Assembly: GCA_902779125.1 (NCBI GenBank)
Contig: CACZAC010000002.1
Location: forward strand, 86,766-150,765
DNA: 64,000 bases
Source of the DNA: an uncultured Bacteroidales bacterium
Lineage (GTDB): Bacteria; Bacteroidota; Bacteroidia; Bacteroidales; Muribaculaceae
Direction: 5' to 3'
Positions within the stretch are counted from its first letter, which is position 1, and each line of letters opens with the position of its first letter. Under the pieces are notes generated by a model. That model ran no database searches. It was not told the DNA's origin and saw only the letters and a program-made list of their open reading frames with translations. Of this stretch, positions 1-9,190 are shown piece after piece. A program made the position numbers and the translations under genes.

Positions 1-3000
1 TTTCACATAGTCGATTTGACCATCAACGATGCTGGTCTTGTCAATCGAGACATTGCCCTGGTCTTTAGCCCAAAGCTGGTTGATACCCTTCTGCGGATTG
101 ACAATAGCCCAAACACCAATCAGCTCATCGCTCACGAGTACCTGCTTATTGCCCTCAACAGGCTCAACGGGCGTCTCGTTAGACTCGATATAAGCCAGCG
201 GGGTTGCTTCCAGACCATACAGGTAAACATCCTCGTTGAGCGAGGCATCACTGTAGGTCGAGAATACACGGCCCTTAGCATAGTAGCGCAGGGTGCGGTT
301 GGTACCGTCATAGTTGAACATGATGGTAGCGGGATTGCCGTTATCCTGGGCGACGCTCACGCTGGCCTCGCTGTAAGTCGAGGTGGCGGCAGCAGTCTTC
401 AGGTTGGCATTGTCGTTGGTGGTAACTACCAGATAGCCGGTGTTGTCACCGTTGATGTTCTTGAAGTAGTAGCGGCCGGCATTGGCTTTCTCCAGCACAA
501 ACTGGGCAAGCTCGTCGTTGCCGTAAACTTTCTCCTTGGTGTCATCAACAAACATCACACCGACCGAACCGCGGTTGTTCTCGTTCTGAGTAGTGCTCAG
601 ACCCATATTGGCCTGCTTGTTGACAATGACATAGACATTGCCCTCCTGGGGCGCGGTCTTCACCAGGTCAAACACTACACTGTTCTTCTTGACGAAGGTG
701 TAGGTGCAGGTCACGGGATTGCTCCACAGGGTCGTGATTACATTGCCCTGATCGTCCTTCACCTCCAGATAGGAGATGGCGGTCACGGTCGTGGTCTCGG
801 TAATCGCATCATCACCCGTCAAGGTAATCTCGCCGTCGGTGACAACGGTGCCGTTCTCCAGGGTGGGAACTTCACCATTGAGCGTGTAGAGCGTTACGGT
901 GCCAGGATCACTCTCCTCGTTGGTCGAGATGGTCACATCTTCACTCTCATTACCGGTGACAATCTCAATCACTTGGCTCTCAGGTGTGATGACGGGATCC
1001 TTGATACCGATAAACTTGTAGTCGGCCTCAACGGTTTCTGAATGCATCATGTCGCCATAGGTCGAAGGCAACTCGGCATAGGCCTCGACATGGGTGTCGC
1101 TGTTGACAATGAACGGGCCAATGAACTCTGCCCAGTCGTCCATGTCATCGGTCTTGTAGTAGATGGTGGGCGTAACAGCGCCATTCCACTCGGGAGTCTC
1201 GACGGTGATGTCAACCACCTGCTGGGTGGTGCACTGGTCGTTAGACGCGGGCGTGATTACGGGCTTGTAAACCCACAGGAAGTCAAGAGGACAAATCTCG
1301 AAGGCCGGATCGTAAGGCTTGTAGTAGTCCACGATGCCATAGACATCGAAGGTTGCGCCCTTAGCCTGCTTCTCATCAAAGAAGGCCTGGTCATAGTCAC
1401 CCAGATGGTTGATGACATCATTGTGGTTATTATAAGAGCAGGTACCTGCACTCCAGCGATAGAACTTGTCATAGTAGTAAGCATCAGCGGTTCCGTCATT
1501 AATCAGACCAGTGTGCTTAGGATCACTAGCACTATAGTCCTGAACATTGCGCAGTGTTGTATTGCGCAAGTGGACGTAATGTCCCCAAGAGTTGCTGCCA
1601 TCGGCAGTACCAGCGACAATCACAGCATTGGTAATCTCATCGGGAAGGATTTCACTATTACCCAGAGAGGTAGCCGGCCATGAGGTTACCTCATGGTTAC
1701 CAGTACCCAGCTGGATATGGAAGTTGTTCTCCCAAATATTGGTCACACCTGCAATTTCACTACCATCAAGCCAGTCACCCATCTCGAAGATGTGGTAGCC
1801 ATGAGTGTCGCGCTTACCGAAGTAAACACAGGCATAGTCGGTGTTGTCACGCAGATAGCAGTACTCTGCAAACTGGCCATTGTTGGTATAGGTTGAGTGG
1901 TAAACCACCTGAACAGGATTGACAAATGTAGCAGAAACACCGGTAGGACAATTGTCATTGAAGTCCTTCAGGTTCTGGTAAACATGACTGCCGCCCTGGA
2001 AAGGCAGGATGGTGTAGTAACCCTCGCTGATAGTGCTGGCATGGTCACCGATGTAGGCAATCGCCTTCACGCGGTAACTGTTGCCCACGGTCATCTGGTA
2101 GGGTTCACTGTAGTGAGTCGAGGACTTCGTGGGATCGCTCACACTGCTGGGCGGGGTTGTTCCGCTCACCTGCTCAATCACGTAGTAGATATCGGCGTTG
2201 GCAGTGTTGGTAGCAATCTCCAGCGTCTGGTCACCGTAGTAGGTGCCGCTGTAACCGCCATCTTTACCCTCCAGCGGCGAGAAGAACGGTGCATTAACAT
2301 TGATTACCTTCTCGGCATAGGTATAGCTGGCAACATCAACAGCACTGGGCACGTTATCATCGTTATAGGCAATGGCCTTAACGGTAGCCTGGTCACCCAA
2401 ACTAGCGAAGGTCAACTCGAACGGGCCTTCATACAGGGTGCCGTTCGACGAGCTGGGCTCGCTGCCATCGATGGTGTAATAAACAGTTGCATCAACAGGG
2501 TTGCAGCCGATGACAACCGTCAGAGTGGGATTATAAACCTCACGCGATGCGGGACGAATGGTCACCTTAGGAGCAATCCAGGTGTAAACCACCTCAGCGG
2601 GTGCACTCACATTGTCCTCGTCATCGACAGCGACAGCCTTGATGGTCGTGGGACCGTTAGCGTTATAGTGTACCGCAAACGTTCCCTCATACGGGGTGCT
2701 GCTGCTCGTAGGATCACTGCCATCAGTGGTGTAATAGACGGTGGTACCGTCCTCAGCAGTAATAGTCACATCCTGATGCTCGGTATACTCACCAGTAGCG
2801 GGAGTAATCTCAGGAGCCATGACTGCAGGATGCAGCACGTAGAGATAGGCAGAAACGCCAGTGTTATTCGTATAGAGACGGAACGGACCACGGTCGGCTA
2901 ACTGGGTATTGTAACGTAATTCACGTTCACAGGTAGTCAAGCCATAACCACTGCCAGAGCTAGGAGTTTGCCATTCATAGCCACTCGAGGCGTTATTATA

Positions 3001-6000
3001 AAAGCCCACACCTGTATCATCATTGGTTGACTCCAAATAACCTTGGGTGGCTTTCAGCGTCCAATTATCCTTAGTGCCACCAAGCGTGAAGACTATAGCA
3101 TCGGTGTTGGCAATGTCAACAACTTGGTTCTGAGTTCGCCATGCCACATTAACACCAGAGCCAAAGTAATTATTGTTGCTTGAATATGTACCATTGAATG
3201 CAACAGGAGTAGCGCCCTCATAGACGATGACGTACTTCTCGCCAGCTTTAATCTGGCTCTCGTCGGTCACCTTCTCGTAGAGGGTCTCACCCTTGGGTTG
3301 ACGGGTGTAAGTCTCAGAAACCGTTGCACTGGTATAGGTGTTGCCACCGGTAGTAAGAGTGGCGCGAGCCATCACGGTAACGGAACTGTTCACCTGTCCA
3401 ATAGTGATAGTAATGCCATCAGTATAGGTCTGCCAAGTCGTACCGTTATCAAGGCTATACTCAATGGTTGCACCAGCCACATTTGCAGTGATGGTGACAG
3501 GCTCGCTCATGACACTGCCCACAAAGTTGCAGCTAGCGGGGCTGATGGTCACGGTCAGCGGCTCACGGGTAGCGTTGACGGTAACGGTAACATCGGCAGT
3601 GCCAGCACTCGACAGCGTGATGCTTGCCGTCTCGTCGGCACCCTGTCCATTATAGGTAACAGTCACCTCAACATTACCGGCAAGAGCAGCCTCTTTGCTG
3701 ATGCTGTTGGTCGAGAGCGAGAAGCCCTTGGCCTGGTCCTCGGCGCTCAACGTCAGCGTCACACCCTCGCTCAAGTTGCGGCCACCCACAGTAAAGGTGT
3801 TGCTACCTTGAGCTTCTCCAGCAGCCAACTCGATGGAAACAGTAGTCGGATTAGCTAAAATAGCCGGAGTCGAGGACTCCTTATAAATATAGACGTATTG
3901 CTGAGTGGCTTTATAGCAAGCAAAACGATGCTGGTTATTGTTATTATTAAACTGGAGATACCTCTCGTTATAGGAATTTGACTGGATAGCAAACTTATTG
4001 CCTAAGTCATTACCATCGGCGTCCTTATCGCTGATAGTCCATGTGTGGTTAGGATTGTCATAATACAGATTATTGGCATCATGTGCTGTAAGAACACCTT
4101 GACTGGTCAACAGCTTCCAATTGTCAGATTGACCTATAAGGGTAACAGGAGCCATTGCTTCTTTCGAAGTGATGATACCGTTAGTCTCGGAAACACCTTC
4201 AACAGCAACACCAATATTATTTGATACGGGACCCATGACGATGGCAGTCTCAGCATCATCATTCGACTTATAGACAATCAGATAAGTCTGGCCATGCACC
4301 AGGTCATTGATGTCAGTCAGCATCTCGTAGTCCTTGGCAACAAAAGGCGGAGTAATCAGATACTCTGCCGAGGCGACAGAGCTGGTCACGCCGTTGCTCA
4401 CGGCCACAGCCTTCAAAGTAACAGACTCACTGATACTGATGGCATTGCCGTCATAGAGGGTGCCGTTGTTCGCACTGGGTTCACTGCCGTCGGTGGTGTA
4501 ATAGATAGCAGCACCCGGGGTAGCGCAAGTGATGGTCACCTCCTGAGTGCCCGAATAGGTACCCGATGCAAGAGAGATGACAGGTGCGTGTACCAGTGCC
4601 GAAATCGTGAACGTGTTATTATTCGGGTTGACTTGAACGGTATATTCACCAGGATTCAAGTGAATCGTAGCTGCATTAGATCCCGTATCGGCAGCATCAA
4701 TCTGTACTGATTGACCAGTATAGTCGGTCTGTCCTTGCAGATACCACGGTCCATTTGAATCGGGACCGAACTTGGTTGATACAGCAGTAGATTCATCACC
4801 TTGACTCTTAGAGAAGAACATCCAGGAATCAGAGCCGCCATTTTCTCCCACGGCTGTGATATTCACCGAATAAGTCCCATCAGTGGTGTTTCTCGTCATC
4901 GCAACACCATTGGAGAAATCAAAATTGTTGATATGGTCAGCATCAACACCGATGTTACCAAAGAGGTAGATGGGACCCGTGTACAGGTAGTTCACGTCAA
5001 CATTGGTGGTCACGTTACCACTGGCAAGCCTAATGACGCCACTTTCACTCAGGGCATTACCATTATAGGTCACGGTAACAGTGCCATTAACAGCACCATT
5101 ATAGCTGACGAAGCCCCAGCCTTGGTCACCAGAAACGGTTCTCGAGAAGTTTCCAGACATCACATCCACACCCACGTTGCTAGGCAGGTTGGCACCAGTC
5201 ACCGTAAAGTCACCAGTCCTACCGCCACTCGTATTATCATCATTGATGTTAAGCGGGTTGGGCGATGCTGTCAACGACGGCGTGAGGTTGATGGTATAGG
5301 TTGCAGTAACCTGTTCACTGTCCTCATAGTCGGCCAACGTAGCCCAAGCCACGATAGTTGCGAACGAGTTGACATTAAGAGTAATGGGAGAAGTTCCGGT
5401 CTGCTCAGGACCACCATTATAAGTATAGTGAATCGTCGCGCCATCGGTAGGACACGAAATCGTCACCTCCTGTACCGAAGGATATTCACCAGGAGCAGGC
5501 GAGAACACAGGCGCCTCTACCGTAGGAGTAGTAGGTTCCTTAAAATAAATAGTGATGTATTGTATCTGTGCATTGTGGCTACTGGTAATCTTTAAAGAAT
5601 ATATATTACCTGCTGACTGATATTGATCAGCAATCAAGTATGTATTTGTACCAGTGGATCCAGTTGTGGCTGTACTGACTGCATTATCATCAACAAAAAC
5701 ATTCATTACTACTGATGAAGAAGCACCAGAATTACCCTCCACTACAATCTTCTCAACATCTTTGTCAAATGCTGGGAACGTAATAGATGCTCCAGTTTTG
5801 CCAATCAACAAGCACTGGCTATTATAATAACGGTATCCACCATTAGCTGCTAGAATAATGTCATAAGTTCCGTCGTTGTATGTGACTGTCGTTGTCGTAG
5901 AACTAGTGGGCAAAGCAGGTGTCCAATGGTCGTTTTCTCTAAAGTCGATAACGACATAGTCGGAGGGACTGCTAGGATTGATGGTGAATGACTGGCTGGT

Positions 6001-7203
6001 AACGATAGCACTGGGGGCCATGCCGTCCTTGGCAGCCAGCGCCTTGAGCGTACAACTCTCGGTAAGGGTAACCGAGCCGCCATTGGCGATGGTGCTGGTT
6101 GCTCTGCTGTTCACCACGGGGTCGTTGCCATCAGTTGTGTAATAGATGGTTGCCCCTTCTGTTGGACTGGTGATAGTCACCACAGCCGAGCCCGTAAACG
6201 TACCACCATCCGGATTAATCACCGGAGCGCCACAAGGCTCCAATGTACCGCCAGTATCTTGAACGTAAATCTGAGCCAAAGGCCCACTAGAAGTTAGCAG
6301 TCCAAAATAATTAGAGGAATTACATCTGAGGTAACGTGATGCTTGATTATTCATAACGTTGCCATCAGCATCTATCGTCCATTTCAAGTCAGCACCATTT
6401 GGTGTTCCACTAGTGGCAAGACCATCTGAGGATGATGAAGGACGTCCAAGGTATCTATTGTCGGGATTCAAGAATGTCCAGGCATTCGTTGACCCGCCAA
6501 GTGTAAATTCGACAACACCCGTGCCCCCGATATCCACACGATTGTTATCAATGGATATACCTACAGGGGTACCATAGGAATTATTACTATTGATGGCGCC
6601 CATACCAAATGACGAAGCACCATTCTCTTTCACAAAGATATACTTTTTACCAGCAACAAGGTCACTAGTGCTGGTCACCTTACGATACCAATTAGGCTCA
6701 GAAGGAGAACTGTTTTCTTCATAAGTAACCGTGAACTTGTTGACATAAACCGAGTTGGCGCTTGCCGAAACAGTAAGAACAAGATCACTGCCATTAAACG
6801 GTGTTTCCGTAAAGTTCAACACCGCATCTTTAAGATTCGTGCCTCCGCTTGACGGTTTTACAATGGAGTAACTATCAAGCTGGGTGTTGCCCAATGAAGC
6901 AGTAAAAGTGCCACTTCCTTTACTTGAGTTTGTGCAATAAGTAAGCGTAATACCTGTTAACTTGTAGCTTGATGTAAAACCTCTTAGCGTTAAAGTCAGA
7001 GAATTACCGGCTGTAAGTTGGGCTCCTTGACCGCTTGTTAACTGGCTAGCTTGAGAATCAAGTAAGTAAGATACCCCTGACGGTTCACCAGCTAATGTGC
7101 CAGCATTCTTCGATGTCATTGTGAACGTCAGCGTTTCTGTTTCTGCCCAGCCGACGCCGAAGGCCAGTAGGGCAGTCAATAAAAAAGTAAGTAATTTCTT
7201 CAT
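1..7203 (-). CDS. Giant secreted modular protein with chitobiase-type repeats (3' end outside window)
   Basis: One uninterrupted minus-strand frame of 2,401 codons opens at the ATG complementary to 7201-7203 and continues past the left edge. Residues 1-20 (MKKLLTFLLTALLAFGVGWA) are a signal peptide. About nine modules resemble the C-terminal domain of chitobiase/beta-hexosaminidase, with a TIYYTTDGSxP core; the clearest lie near 6232-5985, 5520-5293, 4590-4357, 2815-2578 and 2577-2320. A second module of about 150 residues, opening with a KVTs-DLvaGkkYiiV motif, recurs near 6694-6250, 4345-3890 and 3290-2830, with a degenerate copy near 690-190. Two Ig-like blocks lie near 5290-4600 and 3880-3560, and an OB-fold-like block near 2005-1260. 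No catalytic domain is visible in this part. The family is known as cell-surface or secreted proteins of gut Bacteroidales; adhesion or glycan binding is inferred. A C-terminal sorting signal would lie outside the window. Confidence 0.85.
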   Translation of the reverse strand, partial: MKKLLTFLLTALLAFGVGWAETETLTFTMTSKNAGTLAGEPSGVSYLLDSQASQLTSGQGAQLTAGNSLTLTLRGFTSSYKLTGITLTYCTNSSKGSGTFTASLGNTQLDSYSIVKPSSGGTNLKDAVLNFTETPFNGSDLVLTVSASANSVYVNKFTVTYEENSSPSEPNWYRKVTSTSDLVAGKKYIFVKENGASSFGMGAINSNNSYGTPVGISIDNNRVDIGGTGVVEFTLGGSTNAWTFLNPDNRYLGRPSSSSDGLATSGTPNGADLKWTIDADGNVMNNQASRYLRCNSSNYFGLLTSSGPLAQIYVQDTGGTLEPCGAPVINPDGGTFTGSAVVTITSPTEGATIYYTTDGNDPVVNSRATSTIANGGSVTLTESCTLKALAAKDGMAPSAIVTSQSFTINPSSPSDYVVIDFRENDHWTPALPTSSTTTTVTYNDGTYDIILAANGGYRYYNSQCLLIGKTGASITFPAFDKDVEKIVVEGNSGASSSVVMNVFVDDNAVSTATTGSTGTNTYLIADQYQSAGNIYSLKITSSHNAQIQYITIYFKEPTTPTVEAPVFSPAPGEYPSVQEVTISCPTDGATIHYTYNGGPEQTGTSPITLNVNSFATIVAWATLADYEDSEQVTATYTINLTPSLTASPNPLNINDDNTSGGRTGDFTVTGANLPSNVGVDVMSGNFSRTVSGDQGWGFVSYNGAVNGTVTVTYNGNALSESGVIRLASGNVTTNVDVNYLYTGPIYLFGNIGVDADHINNFDFSNGVAMTRNTTDGTYSVNITAVGENGGSDSWMFFSKSQGDESTAVSTKFGPDSNGPWYLQGQTDYTGQSVQIDAADTGSNAATIHLNPGEYTVQVNPNNNTFTISALVHAPVISLASGTYSGTQEVTITCATPGAAIYYTTDGSEPSANNGTLYDGNAISISESVTLKAVAVSNGVTSSVASAEYLITPPFVAKDYEMLTDINDLVHGQTYLIVYKSNDDAETAIVMGPVSNNIGVAVEGVSETNGIITSKEAMAPVTLIGQSDNWKLLTSQGVLTAHDANNLYYDNPNHTWTISDKDADGNDLGNKFAIQSNSYNERYLQFNNNNNQHRFACYKATQQYVYIYKESSTPAILANPTTVSIELAAGEAQGSNTFTVGGRNLSEGVTLTLSAEDQAKGFSLSTNSISKEAALAGNVEVTVTYNGQGADETASITLSSAGTADVTVTVNATREPLTVTISPASCNFVGSVMSEPVTITANVAGATIEYSLDNGTTWQTYTDGITITIGQVNSSVTVMARATLTTGGNTYTSATVSETYTRQPKGETLYEKVTDESQIKAGEKYVIVYEGATPVAFNGTYSSNNNYFGSGVNVAWRTQNQVVDIANTDAIVFTLGGTKDNWTLKATQGYLESTNDDTGVGFYNNASSGYEWQTPSSGSGYGLTTCERELRYNTQLADRGPFRLYTNNTGVSAYLYVLHPAVMAPEITPATGEYTEHQDVTITAEDGTTVYYTTDGSDPTSSSTPYEGTFAVHYNANGPTTIKAVAVDDEDNVSAPAEVVYTWIAPKVTIRPASREVYNPTLTVVIGCNPVDATVYYTIDGSEPSSSNGTLYEGPFELTFASLGDQATVKAIAYNDDNVPSAVDVASYTYAEKVINVNAPFFSPLEGKDGGYSGTYYGDQTLEIATNTANADIYYVIEQVSGTTPPSSVSDPTKSSTHYSEPYQMTVGNSYRVKAIAYIGDHASTISEGYYTILPFQGGSHVYQNLKDFNDNCPTGVSATFVNPVQVVYHSTYTNNGQFAEYCYLRDNTDYACVYFGKRDTHGYHIFEMGDWLDGSEIAGVTNIWENNFHIQLGTGNHEVTSWPATSLGNSEILPDEITNAVIVAGTADGSNSWGHYVHLRNTTLRNVQDYSASDPKHTGLINDGTADAYYYDKFYRWSAGTCSYNNHNDVINHLGDYDQAFFDEKQAKGATFDVYGIVDYYKPYDPAFEICPLDFLWVYKPVITPASNDQCTTQQVVDITVETPEWNGAVTPTIYYKTDDMDDWAEFIGPFIVNSDTHVEAYAELPSTYGDMMHSETVEADYKFIGIKDPVITPESQVIEIVTGNESEDVTISTNEESDPGTVTLYTLNGEVPTLENGTVVTDGEITLTGDDAITETTTVTAISYLEVKDDQGNVITTLWSNPVTCTYTFVKKNSVVFDLVKTAPQEGNVYVIVNKQANMGLSTTQNENNRGSVGVMFVDDTKEKVYGNDELAQFVLEKANAGRYYFKNINGDNTGYLVVTTNDNANLKTAAATSTYSEASVSVAQDNGNPATIMFNYDGTNRTLRYYAKGRVFSTYSDASLNEDVYLYGLEATPLAYIESNETPVEPVEGNKQVLVSDELIGVWAIVNPQKGINQLWAKDQGNVSIDKTSIVDGQIDYVK

Positions 7204-7484
7204 AAAAAAGCTGAATTAAATGTTATTAAATAATGTTGATTCTATTTCTACTGATTCAAACCCTGCTAACGGCTGCACACACTTTGCCCCCCTAAGGAAA
7301 CGAACCGATGGACAGGTGGCAAATTGACACATAATATTATAAAAAAAGGCACTCACAATCTCCTCACACCGCCAAGACTGTGTCTCCAAACGGCTGAAAA
7401 GGAATGAGTCCCATCCAATAAGCTATTATGTTCATAATTTTTCACCACAGATGCCCAATCATGAGCATGTTAGTAATTTGGCGA
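7204..7484 (-). other. Long 5' leader of the giant gene
   Basis: No gene fits here. On the minus strand the leader has a GC-rich stretch around 7365-7400 followed by a T-run (7343-7349), and a second GC-rich patch at 7255-7320 just before the AT-rich start region. This could hold a structured leader, but I do not recognise a known riboswitch class. Bases 7493-7631, upstream of the promoter, are AT-rich and then run into the repeat array. Confidence 0.3.
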
Positions 7485-7515
7485 CAAAATTACTCATTAT
7501 ATATAATACACACAA
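7485..7515 (-). promoter_or_regulatory. Promoter of the giant surface-protein gene
   Basis: On the minus strand there is a -7 element TAATTTTG (7492-7485) and an upstream TTG (7515-7513) separated by 20 bases, the Bacteroidota housekeeping promoter pattern. Transcription would start near 7478, giving a leader of about 275 bases before the ATG at 7203. Confidence 0.5.
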
Positions 7516-7631
7516 TACTTCTCAAAATATTTTTTTAAAAAATGAAAAATCAACCCATAACTGCAAGAAACACAGGCATGTCGACGCTAGAGACACATTC
7601 CACTACCGATGGGACAGCACTCGACGCACTG

Positions 7632-7970
7632 GCCGTGGCAGGAGCCCCGGCATAGATTAACCCTGACACACGGGCAAGACAGAAAAGGGACAGCAGCGTA
7701 GACCAAGCCGTGGCAGGAGCCCCGGCATAGATTGACCCTGACACACGGGCAAGACAGAAAAGGGACAGCACTCGACACACTGGCCGTGGCAGGAGCCCTG
7801 GCATAGAACGACCCTGACACACGGGCAAGACAGAAAGGGACGGCAGCGTTGACCATGCCGTGGCTCCCGCCACGGCCACCACTAGGCAAGGAACACCTCC
7901 CGCCACGGCCACCACCAGGCAAGGAACATCTCCCGCCACGGCCACCGCAGGCAAGGGCGGCTCCCAACCG
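7632..7970. repeat. REP-like repeat array, left flank of the RAYT gene
   Basis: Units starting GCCGTGGCAGGAGCC begin at 7632, 7707, 7783 and (as GCCGTGGCTCCC) 7857, a period of 74-76 bases. Each unit carries CCTGACACACGGGCAAGACAG (written here in two parts: CCTGACACACGG, GCAAGACAG). The last unit opens with a hairpin, GCCGTGGC-TCCC-GCCACGGC (7857-7876), and is followed by TCCCGCCACGGCCACC at 7865, 7898 and 7931, a period of 33. The same modules flank the other side of the transposase at 9043-9190, in the same orientation. Palindromic REP units beside a RAYT gene are a known association. Confidence 0.75.
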
Positions 7971-7972
7971 AG

Positions 7973-8953
7973 TTACTCCTGGGACTGGTTGCAGATAGCA
8001 GCGGCCATGTCGTTGAGTTGCCAGCATTGTTGCTGCTTGATGGTGCGACGGTCATTGTGGTGCTCCCAAGGGGCAAGCAATAACAAGCGGCCACGGGTGC
8101 AAGCGTCAAATCGCTTGCCTCCTGGCTTTGCCAATGGAGCGAAGCCATTTTCTTGCAGGATGATGATGGGATAACCGTTTTCAAAGGCCGCCCTCATCAC
8201 TGCCTTCTCTCCTGGGCTAATGCTGGGCGACACAAGGACAGCCCCATTAGCAGCACATGACAGAAAATAGCGTCGCGTGTCGTCAATTTCTTGGAGGGTT
8301 AATTTACGAGTACATTGCACTTGCAGTAACTGCGGTGCTCGCAAGAGGAACAGGTTTCCCAACGCGGCAAAAGTCAAACCAGCCACCTGGATACTACGTT
8401 GCACCTGAAAGTACTCAGGGTGATTACGTTTGATGGCCAAGCGGCGCGGATTGTCATCTAGATAGTCCATCATGCGCTGCAGGTGGTTTTTCCCTTCGAG
8501 GATACGGTCATTGTAGCCATCTTCCCACAAGATATCGTCGAGGACATCAACCAGCCCTTGCTGCTTGAGCTGGCGGTACACCCGCGTGCATCCACCTTTA
8601 TAACCATTGATAACTTGGCTCAGATGGCGGTCAATCCTCTCTTTCACAAAGATGATGAAGTGCAGGTGATCGGGCATTAACTGCTGCGAAATGACAGCAA
8701 CGGCTGGATAATGGAGGGTGATGGCGCCTAATTCGTCGAGAACCGCCTTGCCAAGCGGGGTTGGATGCATGATGGCAGGCTCACGCTCGCCATCGCCAGT
8801 GACGCACCCGAATAACGGACGACGCCCCTTAACGACAAGTGTAACCATGTAGATGCATCGACCGTGATAGTCGTGCCCCACACGGCGCCGCTTCATCGAC
8901 GGGATGGCTTCGCCAGCCCACTGCTTCTTGCCTTTGAACTGCTCTCTATCCAT
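7973..8953 (-). CDS. REP-associated tyrosine transposase (Y1/RAYT) with extra C-terminal domain
   Basis: 326 residues from the ATG at 8953. A longer frame upstream only runs into the repeat array, so I reject the longer start. Residues 1-190 form a Y1-type transposase: the metal-binding motif is MPDHLHFIIF (an HLH variant of HUH), followed by a tyrosine-bearing helix (GYKGGCTRVYRQLKQQG) and the DDNPRR segment typical of RAYTs. These enzymes nick single-stranded REP hairpins. Residues of about 215-326 are not part of the usual RAYT core; GAVLVSPSISPGEKAVMRAA followed by GKRFDACTRGRLLLLAPW looks like the Rossmann-type SLOG fold of DprA. That resemblance is judged by eye. The gene lies between arrays of the same repeat and reads toward the left array. 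It is probably a domesticated element rather than an insertion sequence, since no terminal inverted repeats or target duplication are seen. Confidence 0.8.
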   Translation of the reverse strand: MDREQFKGKKQWAGEAIPSMKRRRVGHDYHGRCIYMVTLVVKGRRPLFGCVTGDGEREPAIMHPTPLGKAVLDELGAITLHYPAVAVISQQLMPDHLHFIIFVKERIDRHLSQVINGYKGGCTRVYRQLKQQGLVDVLDDILWEDGYNDRILEGKNHLQRMMDYLDDNPRRLAIKRNHPEYFQVQRSIQVAGLTFAALGNLFLLRAPQLLQVQCTRKLTLQEIDDTRRYFLSCAANGAVLVSPSISPGEKAVMRAAFENGYPIIILQENGFAPLAKPGGKRFDACTRGRLLLLAPWEHHNDRRTIKQQQCWQLNDMAAAICNQSQE

Positions 8954-9042
8954 AATGGTAACCACGCAAAGGTAGTGAAACCACTGCAGCCCAACAAGTA
9001 AAAACGGGAAAATCAACAGGAAAGACACAAGATTGCTACCAG

Positions 9043-9190
9043 GCCGTGGCAGGAGCCCCGGCATAGATTGACCCTGACACACGGACAAGAAAAAAAGGGA
9101 CAGCAGGGTTGACTATGCCGTGGCTCCCGCCACGGCCACCACCAGGCAAGAAACATCTCCCGCCACGGCCACCGCAGGCAAGAGCGGCAC
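9043..9190. repeat. REP-like repeat array, right flank of the RAYT gene
   Basis: Copies of the left-flank units start at 9043 (GCCGTGGCAGGAGCC) and 9117 (hairpin GCCGTGGC-TCCC-GCCACGGC), followed by TCCCGCCACGGCCACC at 9125 and 9158 (33-base period). The array has fewer units than the left flank but the same order and orientation, so the RAYT gene sits in a direct duplication. It abuts the stop codon of the acyltransferase gene at 9191. Confidence 0.75.

Noticed and set aside
1257-1499. Minus-strand frame of 80 codons inside the giant gene
   Set aside because: It is in another frame from the continuous 2,401-codon gene and has no own features.
16-5595. Several long plus-strand open frames (for example 16-1041, 1897-2901, 4801-5595)
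   Set aside because: They are antisense shadows of one continuous minus-strand frame of 2,401 codons with a signal peptide and recognisable repeats; their translations have no family features.
7255-7320. Possible riboswitch in the leader of the giant gene
   Set aside because: GC-rich but I could not match it to a known class or draw a convincing multi-stem fold by eye.
7632-7970. CRISPR-like array
   Set aside because: Repeats are long and the intervening sequences are themselves repeats, with no unique spacers and no cas gene.
7587-8027. Minus-strand frame rich in GGRGGRCSLPG-type repeats
   Set aside because: It is translation of the REP-like DNA repeats; the other frames across the array are open as well, and no start signal is seen.
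8954-9088. N-terminal extension of the RAYT protein
   Set aside because: It starts within the repeat array; the ATG at 8953 fits the family start (MDREQFKGKKQW) better.
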